A stretch of 64,000 nucleotides of DNA from assembly GCF_002356335.1 (NCBI RefSeq), contig NZ_AP018165.1, positions 2,108,001 to 2,172,000 on the forward strand, in the 5' to 3' direction. This DNA is from [Mycobacterium] stephanolepidis. GTDB taxonomy: Bacteria; Actinomycetota; Actinomycetes; Mycobacteriales; Mycobacteriaceae. Below are positions 57,499 through 64,000 of the stretch, piece by piece. The position numbers and the translations under genes are program-made. Each line of letters opens with the position of its first letter. Position 1 is the first letter of the stretch. The notes beneath the pieces were generated by a model. That model worked only from the letters and a program-made list of their open reading frames with translations, made no database searches and was not told the origin of the DNA.

Positions 57499-58238
57499 GT
57501 GCCTCCACCCTCGTTCTCGACGGGGTGACCCTCGGATACGGCGGCCGCACCGTGGTGAACCGTCTGAGTCTGACTGTGCGCCCTGCGGAGATTCTGGTCC
57601 TGACCGGACCTTCGGGTTGCGGCAAGTCCACCGTGCTCCGCGCTCTGGCCGGGCTGCTCGCACCCGACTCGGGCACCATTCACGCCGATGGCGAGAAGGT
57701 TGTCACCACCTCCCGGCACCGCGCCATGGTGTTCCAGGACAATGCGTTGTTGCCCTGGCGCACGGTGCAATCGAACGTGGAGCTGGCCCTCAAGCTGGGT
57801 GGTGTACCTCGCGCGGGGCGGCGCCAGGCGGCACAGACCTGGATCGATGACGTCGGTTTGACGGGCTTCGAGGACTACCTGCCCAAGAGCCTCTCGGGTG
57901 GCAAGCGCCAACGTGTTCAGTTGGCCCGCGGCCTGGCGGGCGCTCCACGTGCGGTCATGATGGACGAGCCGTTCGGAGCACTCGACGCCCAGACTCGCGC
58001 CAGCATGCAACGTCTGCTGATCGATACCTGGCGCAGCCATCCCACCACGGTGGTGTTCGTGACACACGACGTGGACGAGGCGCTGTTACTCGGCGATCGA
58101 ATCGCCGTTCTGGGGCGCGCGGGTCAGCCGCTGCGTGCGCTGCTGGATGTTCCCGATCCCCGTGAGGCCGATGGCGATCGGAGCGCGCTGCGCGCCGAAA
58201 TCCTGGCCGCACTGAACCATACGGAGCTTGTCGCCTGA
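57495..58238 (+). CDS. ABC transporter ATP-binding protein (SsuB/TauB-like)
   Basis: A 247-aa ABC ATPase. Walker A is LTGPSGCGKSTVLRAL, the Q-loop is VFQDNALLPWRTV, the signature is LSGGKRQRVQLARGL, Walker B is AVMMDEPFGALDAQTR and the H-loop is FVTHDVDEALLLGD. It belongs with the preceding permease and binding protein. Its TGA shares bases with the following ATG, so the flavoprotein is translationally coupled to the transporter. This supports an enzyme acting on the imported compound. Confidence 0.9.
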   Translation: MSASTLVLDGVTLGYGGRTVVNRLSLTVRPAEILVLTGPSGCGKSTVLRALAGLLAPDSGTIHADGEKVVTTSRHRAMVFQDNALLPWRTVQSNVELALKLGGVPRAGRRQAAQTWIDDVGLTGFEDYLPKSLSGGKRQRVQLARGLAGAPRAVMMDEPFGALDAQTRASMQRLLIDTWRSHPTTVVFVTHDVDEALLLGDRIAVLGRAGQPLRALLDVPDPREADGDRSALRAEILAALNHTELVA

Positions 58239-60919
58239 TGCAGATCCCTGAACTTGACAGTGCCATCCGGCTGGACTGTGACGTCCTGGTCATCGGCGGT
58301 GGAACCGCCGGGACCATGGCGGCGCTGACCGCGGCCGAGAACGGCGCCCAGGTGATTCTTCTGGAGAAGGCACACGTGCGGCACTCCGGTGCACTGGCGA
58401 TGGGTATGGATGGTGTGAACAACGCCGTCATTCCCGGCAAGGCCGAACCGGAGGACTACGTCGCGGAGATCACCCGCGCCAACGACGGCATCGTGAACCA
58501 GCGCACCGTGTACCAAACGGCGACACGCGGTTTCGCGATGGTGCAGCGGCTCGAGCGCTACGGGGTCAAGTTCGAGAAGGACGAGCACGGCGAATACGCC
58601 GTACGGCGCGTGCATCGATCGGGCTCCTATGTATTGCCGATGCCCGAGGGTAAGGACGTCAAGAAGGCGCTGTACCGCGTGCTGCGGCAGAAGTCGATGC
58701 GAGAGAAGATTCGCATCGAAAATCGCGTCATGCCGGTGCGGATACTCACCGATGAGGGGAGAGCAGTCGGCGCTGCGGGTTGCAATACCCGCACCGGTGA
58801 GTTCGTCACGGTCGGCGCGAAAGCGGTGATCCTGGCGACGGGTCCGTGTGGCCGCCTGGGTCTGCCCGCCTCCGGTTACCTGTACGGCACGTATGAGAAT
58901 CCGACCAATGCGGGGGACGGGTACGCGATGGCGTACCACGCCGGGGCCGAGCTGTCGGGCATCGAGTGCTTCCAGATCAATCCGCTCATCAAGGATTACA
59001 ACGGCCCGGCCTGTGCCTATGTGGCCAACCCATTCGGCGGCTATCAGGTGAACGCCCAGGGAGAGCGCTTCGTCGACTCCGATTATTGGTCCGGCCAGAT
59101 GATGTCCGAGGTCAAGAATGAAATCGAGTCCGCACGCGGTCCCATCTATCTCAAGGTGACTCACCTGCCGGATGAGACGTTGTCGGCGCTGGAGAGCATC
59201 CTGCACACCACCGAGCGACCCACCCGCGGCACCTTCCACGCCAACCGCGGACATGACTACCGCACCCATGACATCGAGATGCATATCTCCGAGATCGGTT
59301 TGTGTAGTGGTCATTCGGCATCGGGCGTATGGGTGGATGAGCATGCGCGCACCACGGTGCCCGGCCTGTACGCGGCGGGAGATCTGGCCTGCGTGCCGCA
59401 CAACTACATGATCGGCGCCTTCGTGTACGGGGATCTCGCCGGTGAGCATGCGGCCTCGACGCTTTCGAAAACGCCTGCACCGCTGGAATTCCCCGTTGAT
59501 CAGGTCAAGGAGGCGCATGAGCTGATCTACCGTCCGTTGCGCCATCCGGACGGCCCTCCGCAGCCTCAGGTCGAGTACAAGCTTCGCCGCTTCGTCAACG
59601 ACTATGTGGCCCCGCCGAAGACGGCGGCCAAGCTGTCATTGGCGGTACAGACATTTGAGCGGATGGCCGACGAGGTGGGTCAGATCGGTGCGCGCACCCC
59701 GCATGAGCTGATGCGGGCGGCCGAGGTGTCGTTCATCAGGGACTGCGCCGAGATGGCGGCACGCTCGTCATTGACTCGTACCGAATCACGGTGGGGCCTG
59801 TACCACGACAGGGCAGATCTGCCGGATCGTGACGACGAGAATTGGCGTTATCACCTCAACCTGCGTAAGACCGCCGACGGCGCCATGGACTTCGTGAAAC
59901 GGCCCGTCGCAACATATTTCGTCCCGGTTCCGGGTCTCGACGACCTGCCGTCGGGGGAGACCGATCCGATTCCGGTGCATCAACCCGAACTGCTGGGCGG
60001 AAAAGCGCCCGCGGCCCGGATCTCGAATGTGATCGCCGCGGAGGCCGAGCAGCCGCCGTCGCCGCGAATCGCGGCGGTGTTGTCCTTGGAGGCGCCCACG
60101 GTCGAGGAGCTGCTGCAGTACCTCGCCGACGACGATCCGGGCGTGCGCCGCACCGCGATCGCCTCGCTCACCGAGCACATCCCCGCGGGTTACGAGGCGG
60201 CCTTGTTGAATGCGTTGGGGGACAGCGATGCGTCCGTGCGTCGCACCGCTGCCGACGGAGTGCGTGAGCTCGTCGAGGTTCTCGAGGACCCCGCCGCGAT
60301 TGGCCATCACGTCGGCGCGTCCGACCCCTTGGTGCGCAGCTCCGCGCTGTACGTGGCGAGTGCCCGGAAGGTCGGCGATCCGGCCGCCTACGTCGCGTCG
60401 GTACGCGACTCAGATCATCGGGTCCGAATCGAAGCCGTACGCGCCCTGGTGTCCGTGGACGACGCGGTGTCCATCGCCACCGCTGCCGAGGATGAGAACC
60501 GCGAGGTGCGGATTGCCGTGGCCAACGGGCTTGCGAAGTTGGCCGCCGGTAGCGCGACGGTGCGGGTGCTGGTGCGCGACCGCGACCCCTTGGTGCGGGC
60601 CGCGGCGTTGACGGCTGTCGGTGCGCTGGGAGTCGACGATCAGATCTTCGATGCCGTCCAGGAAGCACTGAAGGCTCCGGCCTGGCAGATCCGTCAGGGT
60701 GCGGTGCGCGCCTTGGCCGGAGCGGATCCGGGGCAGGCCGTGCCGGCGCTGGCGCGCGCGCTGGACGATCCGCATCTGGATGTACGTAAGTCGGCCGTGC
60801 TGAGCCTGAGCCAGTGGGCCTCGACGGAGCCCACCGTCCGTGACGCGCTGACCGGTGCGTTGCAAGATGGCGACGCTGACGTGAGAGCCTATGCGCGACA
60901 AGCACTTGCAGCCGGCTGA
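58238..60919 (+). CDS. AprA/fumarate-reductase-like flavoprotein with C-terminal HEAT-repeat domain
   Basis: An 893-aa probable cytoplasmic oxidoreductase. Residues about 10-560 are an FAD-dependent fumarate-reductase/succinate-dehydrogenase-like subunit: DVLVIGGGTAGTMAALTAAE, LLEKAHVRHSGALAMGMDG, VILATGPCGRLGLP, PTNAGDGYAMAYHAGAEL and LYAAGDLACVPHNYMIGAF, closer to adenylylsulfate reductase alpha subunits than to SdhA. A linker leads to residues about 620-893, which repeat a roughly 30-residue HEAT/PBS-lyase-like unit about nine times (DDDPGVRRTAIASL, DSDASVRRTAADGV, DPLVRAAALTAVGA, DPHLDVRKSAVLSLSQW). That fusion is unusual and may be a docking platform. The ferredoxin and ABC transporter are in the same operon. 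Substrate unknown; an organosulfur compound is a guess. Confidence 0.83.
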   Translation: MQIPELDSAIRLDCDVLVIGGGTAGTMAALTAAENGAQVILLEKAHVRHSGALAMGMDGVNNAVIPGKAEPEDYVAEITRANDGIVNQRTVYQTATRGFAMVQRLERYGVKFEKDEHGEYAVRRVHRSGSYVLPMPEGKDVKKALYRVLRQKSMREKIRIENRVMPVRILTDEGRAVGAAGCNTRTGEFVTVGAKAVILATGPCGRLGLPASGYLYGTYENPTNAGDGYAMAYHAGAELSGIECFQINPLIKDYNGPACAYVANPFGGYQVNAQGERFVDSDYWSGQMMSEVKNEIESARGPIYLKVTHLPDETLSALESILHTTERPTRGTFHANRGHDYRTHDIEMHISEIGLCSGHSASGVWVDEHARTTVPGLYAAGDLACVPHNYMIGAFVYGDLAGEHAASTLSKTPAPLEFPVDQVKEAHELIYRPLRHPDGPPQPQVEYKLRRFVNDYVAPPKTAAKLSLAVQTFERMADEVGQIGARTPHELMRAAEVSFIRDCAEMAARSSLTRTESRWGLYHDRADLPDRDDENWRYHLNLRKTADGAMDFVKRPVATYFVPVPGLDDLPSGETDPIPVHQPELLGGKAPAARISNVIAAEAEQPPSPRIAAVLSLEAPTVEELLQYLADDDPGVRRTAIASLTEHIPAGYEAALLNALGDSDASVRRTAADGVRELVEVLEDPAAIGHHVGASDPLVRSSALYVASARKVGDPAAYVASVRDSDHRVRIEAVRALVSVDDAVSIATAAEDENREVRIAVANGLAKLAAGSATVRVLVRDRDPLVRAAALTAVGALGVDDQIFDAVQEALKAPAWQIRQGAVRALAGADPGQAVPALARALDDPHLDVRKSAVLSLSQWASTEPTVRDALTGALQDGDADVRAYARQALAAG

Positions 60920-60994
60920 CGGGAGCGTCGAAGCACACTGGATTGGGCTTGGCAACGTGGCGGAGGTCATGTTACGGGCGGGTACCAGGGCCAC

Positions 60995-62380
<1,386 letters not shown>

Positions 62381-62410
62381 TCGTCTGCCGCCGGTCGCGC
62401 TGGACTTCGC

Positions 62411-62428
62411 CCTGCCCCTAGGGGCAGG
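62411..62428. terminator. Perfect 18-bp palindrome after mbtI
   Basis: CCTGCCCCTAGGGGCAGG is a perfect palindrome 30 bp after the mbtI stop and 27 bp before the peroxiredoxin start. It could fold as a hairpin and end the mbtI transcript, or serve as an operator for the next gene. There is no U-run, and such a short-loop stem is also consistent with a protein-binding site. Confidence 0.45.
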
Positions 62429-62455
62429 CTCGAGAAGTTCCCGCGAGGATGAGGT

Positions 62456-63034
62456 ATGCAGATGGATGACTACACCGCTTTGCCCGCCGGTCTACCCGTT
62501 CCCATAGATGACGGGGCCGCCGATCATCTGCCAGGTGTACCGATCCCGGACCTGACGTTCACGGCCAGTGACGAAAGTTTGGTGCGGCTAAGCGAATTGC
62601 CCGCCGGGCGCACCGTCCTGTACCTGTATCCACTCACGGGGCGCCCCGGTGCAGACATCCCGGAAGGTTGGGATGCCATCCCGGGTGCGCGGGGTTGCAG
62701 CACCGAGGCCTGCGATTTCCGAGACCATTTCGACGAGCTACGGGCTTCGGGCGTGGAACAGGTCTGGGGACTGTCCAGTCGAGACGTGGGCTATCAGGCC
62801 GAGGTTGTCCAGCGACTCCGTCTGCCGTTTCAGATGCTCTCGGATCGGGATTTCGCCTTGGGCGATGCCCTGAAGTTGCCCACATTCGCCGCGGCCGGGC
62901 ACCCACGTCTCTACACGCGGATCACTCTGGTGGTACGGGACGGAACCGTCGAGCACGCATTCTACCCGATCTTTCCGCCGAACACGCACGCACAACGCGT
63001 GCTTGAGTGGCTCAGATCGCACCCGATCGACTGA
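62456..63034 (+). CDS. Peroxiredoxin-like (AhpC/TSA-type redoxin) protein
   Basis: A 192-aa thioredoxin-fold protein. It has VPIPDLTFTASDESLVRLSE, TVLYLYPLTGRPG, then the cysteine region GARGCSTEACDFRDHFDELR, GLSSRDVGYQAEVVQRLRLP, MLSDRDFALGDALKLPTF, RITLVVRDGTVEHAFYPIFP. The two cysteines in GCSTEAC are five apart; the second (C-D-F-R-D) aligns with the peroxidatic cysteine of BCP/PrxQ-type enzymes, but the usual PxxxTxxC is altered. It probably reduces peroxides. ATG 62456 is used; ATG 62462 has equal support. It is convergent with mbtA, 3 bp apart. Confidence 0.78.
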   Translation: MQMDDYTALPAGLPVPIDDGAADHLPGVPIPDLTFTASDESLVRLSELPAGRTVLYLYPLTGRPGADIPEGWDAIPGARGCSTEACDFRDHFDELRASGVEQVWGLSSRDVGYQAEVVQRLRLPFQMLSDRDFALGDALKLPTFAAAGHPRLYTRITLVVRDGTVEHAFYPIFPPNTHAQRVLEWLRSHPID

Positions 63035-63037
63035 GAC

Positions 63038-64000
63038 CTAGCCCGTCAACGAGGCGAGCAGGGCCCGTTTGTCGATCTTGCCCACCGCGGTGAGGGGCAG
63101 CGAGGGGACCGTCACCAGTTTGTCGACTCGCGAGTGTGTGGCGGCACCACGGTCCTGCAGGTGCCGATTCAGCTCGGCGGCCGCAACCGGCTTTCCCTTG
63201 AACACGATTGCTGCACAAACAATCTCACCGAGATATTGATCCGGTAATCCGACTGCGGCAGCCGCGTAGACCGCAGGATGAGTCTGTAGGTGCGATTCGA
63301 GGTCCAATGCGGCGATGGACTCCCCGCCGCGAAGGATGACGTCCTTGATGCGACCGGTGACTTCCAGATAGCCACCCGGTAACGCCCGCACCCGGTCGCC
63401 GCTGCGGTAGAAGCCGTCGGCGGTGAAGGAGCGCATGTTGTCGGCCTCGGCGCGGTAGTAACCGTTGAGCGTGTACGGACCGCGCACCAACAGCTCACCT
63501 GCCTCACCTGGGGCTACCGCGGTGCCGTCCTCGTCGACGATGCGAACCTCATCGGCCTCGCACATGGGTCGGCCCTGGGTGTTGTCGAGGATGTCCGATG
63601 GATCGCCGGGATGGGTCAGGCACAGCAGGCCCTCCGCCATACCGAAAACCTGCTGCAGTCCCGGGGTGAGCGATTCTCGAACCGTCCGTGCATCCTCGGC
63701 ACCGAGTTTCGCACCGCCCACCTGGAGCAGCCGCAGCGTTTCCGGCAGCACCGGCTCCCATGCGGTGGCCTGTGCCCAGAGCTGGGCGAGCGATGGCACC
63801 AGCGCCGTCACGGATACCCGGTGCCGCGCGATGGTTTCAAACGCGGACTCCGGGCTTGGGTCCGAAAGGAAAACCGTAGTGGCACCTGTGCTTATCGCGC
63901 CGATGAGACCAGGGCAGGCCAGTGGGAAATTGTGCCCGGCGGGCAGCACCACGAGGTAGACGTCGTCCTCGGTGAGGCCGCAAACCTGTGCGGCCCGCGA
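63038..64000 (-). CDS. mbtA: Salicyl-AMP ligase MbtA (C-terminal part; start outside window)
   Basis: About 320 residues from the window edge to the stop, the C-terminal two thirds of an adenylate-forming enzyme of the 2,3-dihydroxybenzoate/salicylate-AMP ligase family. Motifs: VVLPAGHNFPLACPG, GATTVFLSDPSPESAFETI, LRLLQVGGAKLGAEDARTV, VFGMAEGLLCLTHPGDP, LLVRGPYTLNGYYRAEADN, DGFYRSGDRVRAL, YLEVTGRIKDVILRGGE and, at the end, LPLTAVGKIDKRAL with the catalytic lysine. MbtA activates salicylate and loads it on MbtB to start mycobactin assembly. The promoter and any iron box lie beyond the window. Confidence 0.93.
   Translation of the reverse strand, partial: SRAAQVCGLTEDDVYLVVLPAGHNFPLACPGLIGAISTGATTVFLSDPSPESAFETIARHRVSVTALVPSLAQLWAQATAWEPVLPETLRLLQVGGAKLGAEDARTVRESLTPGLQQVFGMAEGLLCLTHPGDPSDILDNTQGRPMCEADEVRIVDEDGTAVAPGEAGELLVRGPYTLNGYYRAEADNMRSFTADGFYRSGDRVRALPGGYLEVTGRIKDVILRGGESIAALDLESHLQTHPAVYAAAAVGLPDQYLGEIVCAAIVFKGKPVAAAELNRHLQDRGAATHSRVDKLVTVPSLPLTAVGKIDKRALLASLTG

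Noticed and set aside
58124..59545. 473-codon open frame antisense to the flavoprotein gene
   Set aside because: Shadow frame without domain features.

Overview
High-GC mycobacterial chromosome. The gene set points to the Mycobacteroides abscessus/chelonae clade: a complete ESX-3 type VII secretion operon next to mycobactin genes (mbtI, mbtA), an MmpS/MmpL pair, separate lnt and ppm1 genes (fused in M. tuberculosis), rbpA, and a mycobacterial-type cobI-cobJ fusion. Identifications come from recall of protein families and motif reading; no database search was run. I see no rRNA, tRNA, prophage, insertion sequence or CRISPR array.

Layout. (1) 1-9.7 kb: cobalamin synthesis. The tail of an SDR gene leads into cobL-cobM-cobK (+); cobG-cobH-cobIJ (-) converge on them, and cobN (+) diverges from cobG across only 33 bp. 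(2) 9.7-16.4 kb: two small PPOX-type (probably F420 or flavin) proteins, fxsA, an amidohydrolase, then lipoprotein N-acyltransferase lnt and dolichol-phosphate-mannose synthase ppm1, an SDR and rbpA. (3) 16.6-28.4 kb: a compact lipid locus, with a methyltransferase, MmpL and MmpS on the minus strand divergent from a single-module fully reducing PKS (KS-AT-DH-ER-KR-ACP) and a thioesterase. (4) 28.4-33.3 kb: a small secreted Trp-rich protein, a small Cys-motif protein, and a sulfonate operon ssuC-ssuB-ssuA-ssuD. (5) 33.3-37.7 kb: SCO6745-like protein, membrane GGDEF protein, PPOX protein, CocE-like lipoprotein hydrolase. (6) 37.8-52.4 kb: ESX-3, transcribed leftwards as eccA3-eccB3-eccC3-PE5-PPE4-esxG-esxH-espG3-eccD3-mycP3-eccE3, mostly with start/stop overlaps and closed by a strong hairpin. 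(7) 52.7-53.5 kb: IdeR-type iron boxes and a siderophore-interacting flavoprotein. (8) 54.2-60.9 kb: a GntR regulator broken by an exact 23-bp tandem duplication, followed by a ferredoxin, a sulfonate-type ABC transporter with an unusually long binding protein, and an AprA-like flavoprotein carrying a C-terminal HEAT-repeat domain. (9) 61-64 kb: iron-box-preceded mbtI, a peroxiredoxin-like gene, and the 3' part of mbtA.

Functional logic. Regions 6, 7 and 9 form an iron-acquisition block (secretion, siderophore synthesis, siderophore reduction) with three IdeR-like boxes. Regions 4 and 8 look like two organosulfur (or similar oxyanion) uptake-and-oxidoreduction systems. Region 4 is the classic SsuABCD type. 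Region 8 pairs transport with an AprBA-like redox couple and is the best candidate here for an undescribed system. Region 3 is a second candidate: a self-contained polyketide synthesis, modification and export cassette lacking any visible FadD or Pap partner.
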